A stretch of 64,000 nucleotides of DNA from Actinomycetota bacterium (GCA_005888325.1 VAWU01000019.1:20798-84797); one strand, 5' to 3'; counted from the stretch's first letter, positions 24,671-34,179 are shown. Translations and numbers: made by a program. Notes: generated from the sequence alone by a model not told the origin.

Positions 24671-24949
24671 CTACCCGATCGGCTCGGGGGGCTCGCCCTC
24701 CTTGATCGTGCGCCATTCACCCATGGCCCGCAGGACGAGGGTGGCGATCACGGCCACGCCGGCGGCGGCGACGACGGCACCCACGAACGCACCGAGACCG
24801 TTCGGCACCGCACAGTCGCCTTTGCACTGCACGCGCACCACCGCGTAGCCGATCAGGCCGCCGCTCACGCCCGCGACGAGGATCGCGGCGAACGCGAGCG
24901 CACGGGCAGCCACGGACGGGAGGGCCGATGGCGACGGCTCGGGTTGCAT
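24671..24949 (-). CDS. Small two-helix membrane protein, unknown
   Basis: A 92-residue protein with two hydrophobic helices (AARALAFAAILVAGVSGGLIGYAVV and GLGAFVGAVVAAAGVAVIATLVL) joined by a short loop containing two cysteines (VQCKGDCAVPNG). The Cys pair probably lies on the outer face and could form a disulphide. No family is recognised. The ATG is 8 nt after a minus-strand TACGAT box, which supports it as a real gene. Divergent to the hydrolase gene. Confidence 0.6.
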   Translation of the reverse strand: MQPEPSPSALPSVAARALAFAAILVAGVSGGLIGYAVVRVQCKGDCAVPNGLGAFVGAVVAAAGVAVIATLVLRAMGEWRTIKEGEPPEPIG

Positions 24950-24957
24950 GGACGAGG

Positions 24958-24963
24958 ATCGTA
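24958..24963 (-). promoter_or_regulatory. Putative -10 box, small membrane protein gene
   Basis: Minus-strand TACGAT, 8 nt before the ATG; leaderless arrangement. Confidence 0.4.
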
Positions 24964-24988
24964 CGGCGTCGACCGTATGGTGTCGCGC

Positions 24989-24994
24989 TAGGTT
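24989..24994 (+). promoter_or_regulatory. Putative -10 box, dienelactone hydrolase gene
   Basis: TAGGTT ends 6 nt before the ATG of the hydrolase gene; no ribosome site is seen, so a leaderless mRNA is likely. Confidence 0.45.
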
Positions 24995-25000
24995 GCCCCG

Positions 25001-25840
25001 ATGACACCGACCGTCGACGTCCTCGCCGACTTCGAGCGCACCGAGTTCACCGCCGAAGGCAAGACCCGCGACGTCTACCGCATCGGGAGCGGGCCGGGCG
25101 TCATCGTGATCAGTGAGATGCCGGGCATCACGCCGCGCGTTGCCGATTTCGGCCGCATCGTGGCCCGCGACGGGTTCACGGCCGTGCTGCCCCACGTGTT
25201 CGGCGAGCCGGGACGCGAGGTGTCGGTGCCTTACGTGCTGAGCAGCGTCTCGTGGGGCTGCATCTCACGAGAGTTCTCCACCATGGCCCTGCGACGCACG
25301 AGCCCGATCACCAACTGGCTGCGCGCGCTGGCGCGCGCGGTGCACGCGGAGCTCGGCGGTCCCGGCGTGGGTGTGGTCGGCATGTGCTTCACCGGCGGGT
25401 TCGCGCTGGCGATGATGGTGGACGAGACGGTGATGGCCCCGGTGCTCAGCCAGCCGTCGCTTCCGTTCGGCCTCACGCGCGCCCACCGTCGCGACCTCGG
25501 CGTCTCCGACGACGACCTGGCGCGCGTCAAGGAACGAGTCCGCGCGTCCGAGGCCGGCCGCGGAGACGAGCCCGGACTGTGCGTGCTCGCGCTCCGCTTC
25601 ACGGGCGACAAGTTGGTGCCCGCCGACCGGTTCCAACGGCTGCGCGACGAGCTGGGCGACGGGGTCGTGACGGTGGAGATCGACTCGTCACCCGGCAACG
25701 CGTGGGGGATCAAGCGCAACGCGCATTCCGTGCTCACCGAGGAGCTGGTGGCCGACGACCCCGACCACCCGACGCGTCAGGCGCTCGAACAGGTGCTCGA
25801 CCTGTTCCGCACCCGACTGCGACCCGGCCCCGACGCCTGA
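25001..25840 (+). CDS. Dienelactone hydrolase family protein
   Basis: A 279-residue alpha/beta hydrolase of the DLH family. The nucleophile elbow is GMCFTGG with Cys, the usual nucleophile of dienelactone hydrolases, near residue 127. The acid is probably Asp in FTGDKLVP, and the His in NAHSV completes the triad. An early VIVISEMPGI strand carries the family Glu. Cytosolic hydrolase of lactone or ester substrates; whether it works in aromatic degradation here is not shown by neighbours. Confidence 0.88.
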   Translation: MTPTVDVLADFERTEFTAEGKTRDVYRIGSGPGVIVISEMPGITPRVADFGRIVARDGFTAVLPHVFGEPGREVSVPYVLSSVSWGCISREFSTMALRRTSPITNWLRALARAVHAELGGPGVGVVGMCFTGGFALAMMVDETVMAPVLSQPSLPFGLTRAHRRDLGVSDDDLARVKERVRASEAGRGDEPGLCVLALRFTGDKLVPADRFQRLRDELGDGVVTVEIDSSPGNAWGIKRNAHSVLTEELVADDPDHPTRQALEQVLDLFRTRLRPGPDA

Positions 25841-25852
25841 GCGCCTGAAGGT

Positions 25853-26326
25853 TTACCGCCGCTTGGCGAGGTCGCACACGAGCCCGCCCGTCGCCTTCAC
25901 CAGCTCCGAGGGCGTGATCGAGAAGTTGACGTGCGGCGTGCCCGCCGCGGCCCAGAGCTCGTCGTAGTCGAGCAGGTCCTCGTCGACGAAGACCCGCAAC
26001 GGCTCGCGGTGTCCGAACGGCGGCACCCCACCCACCGGGAACCCGGTGGCGTCGCGGACGGTGTCGGCGTCCTCGCGCCATGCCCGTTCGCCGCCGGCGC
26101 GCGTCGCCAGCTTCTTCTCGTCGAGCAGGTTGTCGCCGCTCACCAGGGCCACCACGACCTCGCCGTCGACGCTGAAGACCAGCGATTTGACGATCTGGCC
26201 CAGGTCGACGCCGATGGCGAGCGCGGCGTCGGCCGCCGATCGCGTCGAGTCGGGGAAGTCCCGTGGGTGGATGTCGACCCCGAGCGCCCGGCCTGCCTCG
26301 ACCACCGCCCTGACGTTGCGATGCAC
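25853..26326 (-). CDS. ybaK: YbaK/EbsC-type aminoacyl-tRNA deacylase
   Basis: A 157-residue YbaK/ProX-type editing domain. It shows AIGVDLGQIVKSLVFSVDGEVVVALVSGD with the conserved catalytic-site Lys, then VGGVPPFGH, the Gly-rich loop of the family, and a C-terminal region with NFSITPSELV. Such free-standing proteins hydrolyse mischarged tRNA such as Cys-tRNA(Pro). A GTG start is used; an ATG just upstream is in another frame. It is divergent to the NUDIX gene with 27 bp between starts. Confidence 0.9.
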   Translation of the reverse strand: MHRNVRAVVEAGRALGVDIHPRDFPDSTRSAADAALAIGVDLGQIVKSLVFSVDGEVVVALVSGDNLLDEKKLATRAGGERAWREDADTVRDATGFPVGGVPPFGHREPLRVFVDEDLLDYDELWAAAGTPHVNFSITPSELVKATGGLVCDLAKRR

Positions 26327-26353
26327 GGTCGCTCATGCTGCCAGACTGCGGTC

Positions 26354-26845
26354 GTGCGTGAGTGGCTCGTGGCCGGCGCCCTCATCGAAGGGCCCGAAGG
26401 GTTGCTGATGGTGCGCAACCGCAGGCGCGACGGGTCGCACGACTGGTCAACGCCCGGGGGTGTCATCGACCGCGGCGAGACGGTGCACGCCGGGCTCTCC
26501 CGTGAGGTGAACGAGGAGACCGGTCTCGTCGTCACCGAGTGGGAGGGCCCGCTCTACGAGGTCGATGCGCTCGCACCCGACCTCGACTGGCATCTGCGCG
26601 TCGAGGTGCATCGTGCGGTCGCCTACGAAGGCGCGCTGCACGTCGACGATCCCGACGGGATCGTGGTCGACGCGCGGTTCGTATCGGTCGACGGCTGTTC
26701 CACGCTCCTCGACGGCGCGCACCCGTGGGTGGTCGAGCCCTTGGCCGAGTGGTTGGGCGAGCGCTGGGGCCTCGATGCCCGGCGCGGCTTCCGCTACGAG
26801 ATCAGCGGCGCCGACCGCCGCTCGATCGTGGTCGTGCGCGTGTGA
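26354..26845 (+). CDS. NUDIX hydrolase
   Basis: A 163-residue protein with a complete NUDIX box: GGVIDRGET near residue 37 through REVNEETGLV, matching GX5EX7REUXEEXGU. The family hydrolyses nucleoside diphosphates linked to other groups, including oxidised dNTPs. The substrate is unclear. The gene overlaps DNA polymerase IV downstream as GTGA, so a shared role in nucleotide-pool or damage response is plausible. Confidence 0.9.
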   Translation: MREWLVAGALIEGPEGLLMVRNRRRDGSHDWSTPGGVIDRGETVHAGLSREVNEETGLVVTEWEGPLYEVDALAPDLDWHLRVEVHRAVAYEGALHVDDPDGIVVDARFVSVDGCSTLLDGAHPWVVEPLAEWLGERWGLDARRGFRYEISGADRRSIVVVRV

Positions 26846-28161
26846 GCGACGACAGCCGCCGGCGCCGCGACGCCACCGTCCTCCACGTCGACATGGACGC
26901 GTTCTACGCGTCGGTCGAGGTGTTGCACGACCCCGCGTTGCGGGGCAGGCCCGTGATCGTTGGTGGGACGGGCGATCGGGGTGTCGTCGCGTCCTGCTCC
27001 TACGAGGCGCGCGTGCACGGCGTGCACTCCGCCATGCCGTCGACGCGCGCCCGGCGGCTGTGTCCGCACGCGGTGTTCCTCGCCGGCCGCTACGAGCTCT
27101 ACAGCGACTACAGCCGGCGCATCCACGAGGTGTTCAGGTCGTTCACGCCGCTCGTCGAGGGGATCGCGCTGGACGAGGCGTTCCTCGACGTGTCGGGCGC
27201 GCGCCGGCTCTTCGGTGAGCCGCCCGCGATCGCGTCGGCCATCCGGGCGCGGATCCACGACCACGTCGGTCTGACCGCGTCGGTGGGCGTCGCCACCACC
27301 AAGTTCGTGGCCAAGCTCGCCTCCGAGGCGGCCAAGCCGCGCGCCGACCGAAGCGGCACCCGTCCGGGCCGGGGCGTCGTGGTGGTGGCGCCGGGAGAGG
27401 AGCTCGCCTTCCTCCATCCGTTGCCGGTGCAGTCCCTCTGGGGGGTGGGCCCGGCCACGCGCCGGCGGCTCGACCGCTTCGGCGTGCGCACCATCGGCGA
27501 TCTGGCCGCGCTGCCGGAGGCCACCCTGGTGACGGCTTTGGGACCTGCCGTCGGCCATCACCTCCATCAACTCGCATGGGCGCACGACGAGCGCGCGGTC
27601 GAGCCCGACCATCAGGCGAAGTCCATCGGTCACGAGGAGACGTACGCACGTGATCACCACGAGCTCGCGACGTTGCAGCGAGAAGCCGTGCGTCTGGCCG
27701 ACTCAGTGGCGTCGCGGCTGCGCAAGCACGAGCTGGCCGGGCGCACGGTGAACATCAAGGTCCGCTTCCACGACTTCCGAACGATCACGCGGTCGCGCAC
27801 GGTGCCCAGCGCGGTCGACACCGGGCCCGACATCGCGCGCGTGGCTGCCGGCTTGCTCGAGCACGTCGATCCATCGCCGGGTGTCCGGCTGTTCGGCGTC
27901 AGCGTGTCGAACCTGATCGACCAGCGCACGCGCCAGCTCACGCTCGACGACGGCGACGAGCAGCGCGGTGTCACGGCCGCCGTCGACCGGATCCGCGGTC
28001 GCTTCGGCGACCGGGCCGTGGGCCCGGCGACGCTCGTCGACGACGCCGGCCTGCGCGTGAAGCGCCAAGGCGACACGCAATGGGGCCCGGCCGGCCCCGC
28101 CGGCGACGGGCACAGCCACGAGCACGGCCCGGCCGGGCCGGAGGATCGGCGCGACGGGTGA
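26842..28161 (+). CDS. dinB: DNA polymerase IV (Y-family translesion polymerase)
   Basis: A 439-residue DinB homologue. It has the first catalytic segment HVDMDAFYASVE, steric-gate region, SYEARVHGVHSAMP, and the second catalytic motif ALDEAFLDVSG, followed by SVGVATTKFVAKLAS and the thumb HhH region GVGPATRRRLDRFGVRTIGDLA. The little-finger domain starts near residue 250. No beta-clamp peptide is obvious in the Gly/Pro-rich tail. The GTG start overlaps the NUDIX gene and the stop overlaps the next gene (GTGA), so this is a three-gene translationally coupled unit. Confidence 0.94.
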   Translation: MSDDSRRRRDATVLHVDMDAFYASVEVLHDPALRGRPVIVGGTGDRGVVASCSYEARVHGVHSAMPSTRARRLCPHAVFLAGRYELYSDYSRRIHEVFRSFTPLVEGIALDEAFLDVSGARRLFGEPPAIASAIRARIHDHVGLTASVGVATTKFVAKLASEAAKPRADRSGTRPGRGVVVVAPGEELAFLHPLPVQSLWGVGPATRRRLDRFGVRTIGDLAALPEATLVTALGPAVGHHLHQLAWAHDERAVEPDHQAKSIGHEETYARDHHELATLQREAVRLADSVASRLRKHELAGRTVNIKVRFHDFRTITRSRTVPSAVDTGPDIARVAAGLLEHVDPSPGVRLFGVSVSNLIDQRTRQLTLDDGDEQRGVTAAVDRIRGRFGDRAVGPATLVDDAGLRVKRQGDTQWGPAGPAGDGHSHEHGPAGPEDRRDG

Positions 28162-29222
28162 CGACGCGCATCGGCATCGTCGGCTGCGGCACGATCGCGC
28201 AGGCGCACTCGCGCTCGTTGAAGGCGATCATCAAGGCTGGGCTCGTCGACGCGGCCGTGGTGGCCACCCACGACATCGACACGGCCCGGGCGGAGGCGTT
28301 CGCTCGCGCCCATGGAGCCGATGTGGCGGCCGACGCTGACGCGCTGCTCGACGGGGTCGACGCGGTCTGGGTGTGCACGCCGACGAGCAGCCACCTGCCG
28401 CTGGTGGAGGCGGCGGCCGGTCGCGGGGTTGCGATCTTCTGCGAGAAGCCGCTCGCACCCACGCTCGCCGAGGCCGAGGCCCTGACGCACGCGGCCGCGG
28501 TCGCGCGGGTGCCCGCCCAGGTGGGTCTGGTCCTCCGTACCTCGCCGGTGTTCGTGGCGCTGCGCGAGGAGGTGACGTCGGGCGTGCTGGGCCGGCCCAT
28601 GGCCGTCAGCTTCCGTGACGACCAGTTCTTCCCGATCCAGGGCCACTACGCGTCGACGTGGCGCGGCGATGTCACGGTGGCCGGCGGTGGCACCTTGCTC
28701 GAGCACTCCATCCACGACCTCGACGTCCTGCGCCACTGCCTGGGCGAGGTCACTGAGGTGACCGCCCGCACGGCCAACTACGCGGGCCACGACGAGATCG
28801 AGGACGTCGCGGTGACCCTGCTGTCGTTCGCGTCCGGTGCCACGGCGGCCCTGGTCAGCGTCTGGCACGACGTGCTCACCCGTCCGTCGGGCCGCCGGGT
28901 CGAGGTCTTCTGCGAGCGAGGCCTGGTCTGGCTCGACGACGACTTCTCGGGCCCGCTCCACGTGGAGACGACCGCCGGGACGGAGGTGCGCCCGTGCCCG
29001 CCGCCCGATTGGGTGACCGCGCTCCCGTGGTCGGACGACTCCACGATGATCGTCGTCTCCCATTACGCGGAGGCCAACCGGGCCTTTTTGGACGCGATCG
29101 CGACCGGGCGCGCGCCTCGGCCGGGCCTCGAGGAAGGCCTCGCCGCCCACCGCCTGGCGGACGCCGTCTACCGCTCCGCCAGGCAGGGAAGGCCGGTGGG
29201 CATCGCGTTGTTGAGCCGCTGA
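28158..29222 (+). CDS. Gfo/Idh/MocA family oxidoreductase
   Basis: A 354-residue NAD(P)-dependent sugar or inositol-type dehydrogenase. The Rossmann start IGIVGCGTIAQAHSRSL, the EKPLAPTLAEAE motif with the conserved Lys near residue 97, and the GGGTLLEHSIHDLDVLRH active-site His helix are present. Substrates in the family are cyclitols or sugars. The GTG overlaps the dinB stop. A function with a polymerase is unlikely; the coupling probably reflects operon packing. Confidence 0.9.
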   Translation: MTTRIGIVGCGTIAQAHSRSLKAIIKAGLVDAAVVATHDIDTARAEAFARAHGADVAADADALLDGVDAVWVCTPTSSHLPLVEAAAGRGVAIFCEKPLAPTLAEAEALTHAAAVARVPAQVGLVLRTSPVFVALREEVTSGVLGRPMAVSFRDDQFFPIQGHYASTWRGDVTVAGGGTLLEHSIHDLDVLRHCLGEVTEVTARTANYAGHDEIEDVAVTLLSFASGATAALVSVWHDVLTRPSGRRVEVFCERGLVWLDDDFSGPLHVETTAGTEVRPCPPPDWVTALPWSDDSTMIVVSHYAEANRAFLDAIATGRAPRPGLEEGLAAHRLADAVYRSARQGRPVGIALLSR

Positions 29223-29289
29223 GGCTGTGCCAAGATGGCTCGGGTCAGGGGCCATCGAACTAAGAGGGCGAGAGTCACGAGGGGTTGCC

Positions 29290-29664
29290 GTGCCGCTGTC
29301 TGAGGACGAGCAGCGAATCCTCCAGGAGATCGAGCAGCAGTTCTACGAGCACGACCCCGACCTCGCCCGCGCCGTCGGCTCGACGACCGTCTACAGCCAC
29401 GCCGGACGCAACCTGAAGTGGGCGGCCCTGGGCTTCGTTGCCGGCTTCGCCCTCATGATCGTGTCGTTCGCGTCGCGGACGTGGCTGGGCATCGCCGGGT
29501 TCCTCGCGATGTTCGCCTGCGCGGTGGTCTTCGAACGTAACCTGCGCCGGATGGGCAAGGCGGGCTGGCAGCAGGTCACCGAGACCATGCGGGCCGGCAA
29601 CCTGCGCGAGTACTTCGGCGACGCGGGCAAGCGCATCCGCCGCCGGTTCAAGCCCGAGGACTGA
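29290..29664 (+). CDS. DUF3040 membrane protein
   Basis: A 124-residue protein starting PLSEDEQRILQEIEQQFYEHDPDLA, the DUF3040 signature typical of actinobacteria, followed by two membrane helices (about residues 38-58 and 60-77). DUF3040 genes often lie near the division cluster. No biochemical role is established. The GTG start has GAGGGG upstream. It is convergent with the transglutaminase gene, 3 bp apart. Confidence 0.88.
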   Translation: MPLSEDEQRILQEIEQQFYEHDPDLARAVGSTTVYSHAGRNLKWAALGFVAGFALMIVSFASRTWLGIAGFLAMFACAVVFERNLRRMGKAGWQQVTETMRAGNLREYFGDAGKRIRRRFKPED

Positions 29665-29667
29665 TCC

Positions 29668-31935
29668 TCACCGCAGGTTCCGCGGGTCGACCGACCACTT
29701 GACCCGCTGCACGCGGGTGGCCCGGTCGAGCAGGGTCCGCCGCATCTGGGCGACCGTCGCCTCGGAGCGGTCCGCGATCCCGTCGTCGACGCCTGTGGAC
29801 GAGAAGCCGGCGGCCGACGTGTCGCGCGCGAGCCCGGCGAGCAGCCCGGCGTCGAGCGGTGCGGCCGCCGCCACGCGGGCGGCATACTCGAGCGGGGTCT
29901 CCGCCGGGCGCCGGGGAAGCCCGGCGGCCACCGCGAGGATCTCCTCGGCTTCCTCCCATGCCACGAGGACGCGCGCTTGCGGCGTGACGGCCGCGGCCCG
30001 CCGCTGCCTGCGGCGCAGCGCCCGCACGACCGGCACCCCGGTGAGCCCGGCGGTGGCGAGCCCGGCGAGCACGATCAGGATCACCAGCGGGTGCCGCCAC
30101 CACGGCCGGTGCCCGCCGGCCCCGGTCGAGCCGGCGCCCCCGACGTTGAGGCCCTCGATGTTGCGGTTCGAGGAGGACCCGGCGGCCGGCGCCACGGTGG
30201 TCGGCGGGGTGGACGTGGCCGTGGCTGCCGGATCGTCGCTGGTCCTCGCCTGGTACACGGGCGTCCCTGCGTACGTGTCACCGCCCGGCAGGCCCCGCCC
30301 GTCGGCCGGTGTGGGCTCGAACGGCACCCATCCGTAGCCGGACAGGTAGACCTCGGGCCACGCGTGGGCGTCCTTCCCGCGCACGTGGAAGCCGTCTTTC
30401 TGCAACAGGCCGGGAACGAACCCGACCGCGATCCGCGCCGGCAGTCCCACCGCCCGGGCCATGGCCGCATACGTGCCGGCGAACTGTTGGCAGAAGCCGC
30501 TCCGCGTCTTGAACAGGAACTGCTCGATCGCCGTCTCGTCGGTTCCGAGCGTGGCGCTCGCGTTGTAGGTGAACCGCGACGACCGGAAGTACGCCTGGAG
30601 CGCGAGCGCCTTGCGGTACGGGGTGGTCGCCGCGGCCGTGACCTGCTCGGCCTCGCGGATCACCTTCAGGGGGAAGCCGCGGGGCAGCCGGAGGTAGCGG
30701 TCCGCGATCCGTCGCGGGACGGCGCTCCGCACGCGGGCCAGGTCGGCCTCCGAGAACCGGGGGATCCTCGACACGACCGTGTAGGTGAGGCCGTTGCCGT
30801 TGGCGGTCGAGCTGATGAGGCTCCCCGACTCCTCGTCGTAGCGGGCTCCGGACTGGCCGGTCAGCCGCTCCGGCTGCACCGCTGCCGGCAGCCAGATGCT
30901 CGACAGCTCCTGGATGCTGTAATCCTGCCGCAGCGTCGTCTCGGGAGCCTTGCTCGGCTCGCCCCGCGGCAAGCGCCCGTTCGCGCCCTTGTAGCTGTTC
31001 GACGACTTCCAGATCGTCCCGTCGAAGTCGTCGAGCGCGGTGAGGCGCCAGTACCGCGGGACCGCGCCGGTGGTCTTGACCGTGAAGAACTCGGTCGTGC
31101 CCTGGTCGAGCAGTCGCGACTGGATGTCGACGAGCGGGCTCACGGTGACGCGGTTGCGCGGGCCGCTGTTGCCGTCGTGGTGACGCCACTGGACGAGGGA
31201 CGCGCTGTGCGCTCCCGGCAGCGCGGGTCCGACGAGCGCGGCGACCACGACCCCGGCCGTGGCGAGCCGGACTCCGCCCTGCGCGATCGTGCTCGCGCCA
31301 CCTCCGCGCCGGCCTGCGAACCACGATGTCGTCTCGGCTCTTCGGGTGGCGGTGCTCACGAGGACGAAGACGAGCACGCCCGCGAGGTACACGATCGTGT
31401 AGAGGACGCGGTGTTTGTCGGGCCCGAGCGCCGACGAGAAGACGAAGAGGGTGAGCGAGGGGACGACCGCCTCGAACGTGGCCGGGAGCCGGAAGGCGGC
31501 GGCGTCGGCGAGGAAGGCCGCGGCCCAGGCACCGACGACGGCGGCGGCGACGAAGCCCACGGTGGCGGGCGTGGGGGCGACGACGTCGCCGAAGCGACGC
31601 CACGCGTCGCGCAGATCGCGGCCCACCGCGTGCCAGCTCGCGCCCCGCGGGATGCCGTACGTGGTGGTCGACGGCTCGATGACCCAGACGAGGACGATGG
31701 CGCCCGCCACCAACGACAGCAGCGCGGCGGCGGGCAGTCCGAGGCCGAGCCGCCGACCCAACCACGCCACCACGTGCGAGCAGACCGCGGCGGCGAAGAC
31801 GGGCCCGAAGAAGCGACCGTCCTCGAACAGACGGCCGAACGAGACGACCGCACCGATCGTGAGCGCGGTCAGCGCCAGCTCCGGCGCCACCGAGAGCTCA
31901 CGGTCGCGTACGAGACCGCGTCCGGCGGGCTTCAC
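29668..31935 (-). CDS. TgpA-like membrane transglutaminase-fold protein
   Basis: A 755-residue protein. The first third has about six membrane helices (DUF3488/TgpA N-terminus). A periplasmic transglutaminase-like domain follows with catalytic Cys in SGFCQQFAGTYAAMARAVG, His in DAHAWPEVYL and an acidic residue in WVPFEPTP. Then come a Thr/Pro-rich linker, one more membrane helix near residue 635 and a cytosolic C-terminal domain (DUF4129-like). With DUF58 and MoxR genes it forms the classical three-gene envelope or secretion-linked set of unknown substrate. The GTG start overlaps the DUF58 stop. Confidence 0.9.
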   Translation of the reverse strand: MKPAGRGLVRDRELSVAPELALTALTIGAVVSFGRLFEDGRFFGPVFAAAVCSHVVAWLGRRLGLGLPAAALLSLVAGAIVLVWVIEPSTTTYGIPRGASWHAVGRDLRDAWRRFGDVVAPTPATVGFVAAAVVGAWAAAFLADAAAFRLPATFEAVVPSLTLFVFSSALGPDKHRVLYTIVYLAGVLVFVLVSTATRRAETTSWFAGRRGGGASTIAQGGVRLATAGVVVAALVGPALPGAHSASLVQWRHHDGNSGPRNRVTVSPLVDIQSRLLDQGTTEFFTVKTTGAVPRYWRLTALDDFDGTIWKSSNSYKGANGRLPRGEPSKAPETTLRQDYSIQELSSIWLPAAVQPERLTGQSGARYDEESGSLISSTANGNGLTYTVVSRIPRFSEADLARVRSAVPRRIADRYLRLPRGFPLKVIREAEQVTAAATTPYRKALALQAYFRSSRFTYNASATLGTDETAIEQFLFKTRSGFCQQFAGTYAAMARAVGLPARIAVGFVPGLLQKDGFHVRGKDAHAWPEVYLSGYGWVPFEPTPADGRGLPGGDTYAGTPVYQARTSDDPAATATSTPPTTVAPAAGSSSNRNIEGLNVGGAGSTGAGGHRPWWRHPLVILIVLAGLATAGLTGVPVVRALRRRQRRAAAVTPQARVLVAWEEAEEILAVAAGLPRRPAETPLEYAARVAAAAPLDAGLLAGLARDTSAAGFSSTGVDDGIADRSEATVAQMRRTLLDRATRVQRVKWSVDPRNLR

Positions 31936-33155
31936 GGACGCCAACCCGAATGCGACGCCGTCGCGGTGCGACGACCCGCGAAGGCGCGGTTCCATGCGGC
32001 GGCGAACGGCTGATCGCCCGTGACGCGCACGAGGGTGGTCACCGGCGGCGACGAGCGCGACGAGCGCGTCGTGGCATCGGGGTCCCAAGCCGAGCGCTCG
32101 ATGAGCACGAGGGACAACGAGCCGAAGCGCCCGCGCAAGCGGCCCAGCCGTTCGAGCTCTTCACCCGGGACGTTCGCGGTGAGCACCGCGACCATCGCAC
32201 CCGCGTTGCCGGCACGTCGCAGTCCGCCCAGCACGCTCGCCAGGCGGTCGCCGCGTGCGGCGCGCACGATCGCCAGACGCTCCATGATCGCCTCGACGTG
32301 CGCCTGGCCCGCGGCGAAGCTCGAGTCGGTGCCGTCGGTGGTCACCAGCCGGACGAGCGAGCCTTGACGCCAGCACGCGTTCACGACGCTCGCGGCCGCC
32401 CGTACGGCAACCTCCAGCGAATCTCCCTCGTGCGCCTGCGCGCGCGTGTCGAGCAGCACCGTGGCCCGGCCCTGCCACGGCATCTCGTTCTGGCGGATCA
32501 TGAGCTCGTCGACCCGCGCGGTCGACGGCCAGTGCACCCGGCGCAGGTCGTCGCCCATCTCGTACGCGCGCAGGGCGTAGAAGTCCTCACCCGCCACGCC
32601 GAGCGCCGTCGGGTGGTCGGCCCCGGCCAGCGGGTCGTGGCCCTGGGTCTGGGGGAGCGGCACGATGGCGTCGAGCGCGGGGTACACGGTGAGCTCGGTC
32701 GCGGCGGCCACGACCTGGCGGATCGACGCCAGCCCGAAGGAGTCCAGGTTGGTGATCTCGAGCGGCCCGATCTCGAACACGCCCCGGCGATCGGTGGGCA
32801 GGCGATAGGCGGCGCGCGACGACGTGTTGGGCTTCAGCGGCCCGAGCATGAAGCGTGCCTGCCGGCGCCCTCGGTCGAACGGGTCGCGGACCGTGAGCAC
32901 CGGTGTCGCGCGCGCGCCCCGGTTGGCGAGCTCCAGCTCGACGCGGCTGTCGGTGCCGGCGAACACACGCGTCGGGTGCAGGTGTCGCGTGGCGCGCAGC
33001 CGCACTGTGGTCAACCGCACCTGCACCAGCGCGCCGAGCACGAGCGCGCCGGACGCGGCCGCGAGGACGAACAGCTCGAGGATCCCGAGCATCCGGCCCG
33101 CGAAGAGCAGCGCGACCGCGCCCGACGCCAGGAGCCAGCCGCGCCGCGTCAGCAC
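31932..33155 (-). CDS. DUF58 protein
   Basis: A 407-residue protein with two N-terminal hydrophobic helices (residues about 7-45), a beta-sandwich, then the DUF58 core GEDFYALRAYEMGDDLRRVHWPSTARVDELMIRQ near residue 190. A vWA-like strand (RATVLLDTRAQA) follows. DUF58 proteins accompany MoxR ATPases, which are thought to act on them as chaperones. The genes are ordered moxR, DUF58, tgpA and tightly packed. Confidence 0.9.
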   Translation of the reverse strand: MLTRRGWLLASGAVALLFAGRMLGILELFVLAAASGALVLGALVQVRLTTVRLRATRHLHPTRVFAGTDSRVELELANRGARATPVLTVRDPFDRGRRQARFMLGPLKPNTSSRAAYRLPTDRRGVFEIGPLEITNLDSFGLASIRQVVAAATELTVYPALDAIVPLPQTQGHDPLAGADHPTALGVAGEDFYALRAYEMGDDLRRVHWPSTARVDELMIRQNEMPWQGRATVLLDTRAQAHEGDSLEVAVRAAASVVNACWRQGSLVRLVTTDGTDSSFAAGQAHVEAIMERLAIVRAARGDRLASVLGGLRRAGNAGAMVAVLTANVPGEELERLGRLRGRFGSLSLVLIERSAWDPDATTRSSRSSPPVTTLVRVTGDQPFAAAWNRAFAGRRTATASHSGWRP

Positions 33156-33189
33156 GACTTGGTCAGCACGGTTCGGTCGACATGATCGA

Positions 33190-34179
33190 CTACCCCTGCG
33201 CGCTGGCGCGGCCGCTGGGCACCGGCACCCGCCCGAGCACCTCGGTCAGCAGCTCGTTGCGACTGACGCCGCGCATCTGCGCTTCGGGCGTGAGGGCCAG
33301 CCGGTGCTCGAGCACGGGTGCCGCGAGCAGCTTGAGGTCGTCGGGCACCACGTAGTCGCGGCCCGACGCGGCGGCACGTGCCCGAGCCGCGCGTTGCAGC
33401 CCGAGGGCGGCGCGCGGTGACACGCCGAGGGCGAGGTCGGGATGGTTCCGCGTCGCCTCGGCGAGGTCGACGATGTAGCCCTTCAGGCTGGGCGCGACGT
33501 GCACGGACTGAGCCATCGCGATCATCGTCTCGACGTCGGCCACCGTGGCCACGGGTTTCAGGTCGTCGACCACCACGGTCGCGGTGCCGTGCGTGTCGAG
33601 GATGGCGATCTCGGCCGTGCGCGCGGGGTAGCCCATGTGGATCCGCATGAGGAAGCGGTCGAGCTGGCTGTCGGGGAGCGGGTAGGTGCCCTCGTGCTCG
33701 ATCGGGTTCTGGGTCGCGATCACCATGAACGGGGGGTCGAGCCGGTACGTCTTGTTGTCGACGGTGACCTGTCCCTCCTCCATGGCCTCGAGGAGCGCCG
33801 ACTGGGTCTTGGGCGAGGCGCGGTTGATCTCGTCGCCGAGCACGATGTTGTGGAAGATGCCGCCCGGCCGGAACTCGAACTCGCCCGTCGCCCGGCTGTA
33901 GACGGTGACGCCCGTGACGTCGGACGGGAGCAGGTCGGGGGTGAACTGGATGCGCCCCCAGGTGCACTCCAGGCTGGCGGCCAGCGCCTTCGCCAGGCTG
34001 GTCTTGCCGACGCCGGGCACGTCCTCGATGAGCAGGTGCCCCTCGGCGACGAGGCAGGTGAACGCGAGCGCGATCGCCTCGTCCTTGCCCTGGATGACAC
34101 GCGCCACGTTGTCGACGACCGCCTCGAAACGGTCGGAGAACGACGCCACCCCGCGCGCCACGGCCGGCTCCCTGGCCAC
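33190..34179 (-). CDS. MoxR-family AAA ATPase
   Basis: A 329-residue AAA+ ATPase from the chosen GTG (VAREPAVARG), picked because GAGGGAGAGGAG lies 6 nt upstream; a GTG 13 codons earlier is possible. The Walker A motif is EDVPGVGKTSLAKAL, Walker B is VLGDEINRA, sensor 1 is VIATQNPIEHEGTYPLP. The C-terminal lid domain shows GVSPRAALGLQRAARARAA. MoxR proteins work with DUF58/vWA partners encoded next to them. A minus-strand TAGCCT box (34219-34224) precedes it. Confidence 0.92.
   Translation of the reverse strand: MAREPAVARGVASFSDRFEAVVDNVARVIQGKDEAIALAFTCLVAEGHLLIEDVPGVGKTSLAKALAASLECTWGRIQFTPDLLPSDVTGVTVYSRATGEFEFRPGGIFHNIVLGDEINRASPKTQSALLEAMEEGQVTVDNKTYRLDPPFMVIATQNPIEHEGTYPLPDSQLDRFLMRIHMGYPARTAEIAILDTHGTATVVVDDLKPVATVADVETMIAMAQSVHVAPSLKGYIVDLAEATRNHPDLALGVSPRAALGLQRAARARAAASGRDYVVPDDLKLLAAPVLEHRLALTPEAQMRGVSRNELLTEVLGRVPVPSGRASAQG

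Noticed and set aside
29977-33185. Long plus-strand open frames opposite tgpA and DUF58
   Set aside because: Low-complexity Arg/Gly-rich translations and no ribosome site; the minus strand encodes the MoxR/DUF58/TgpA set.
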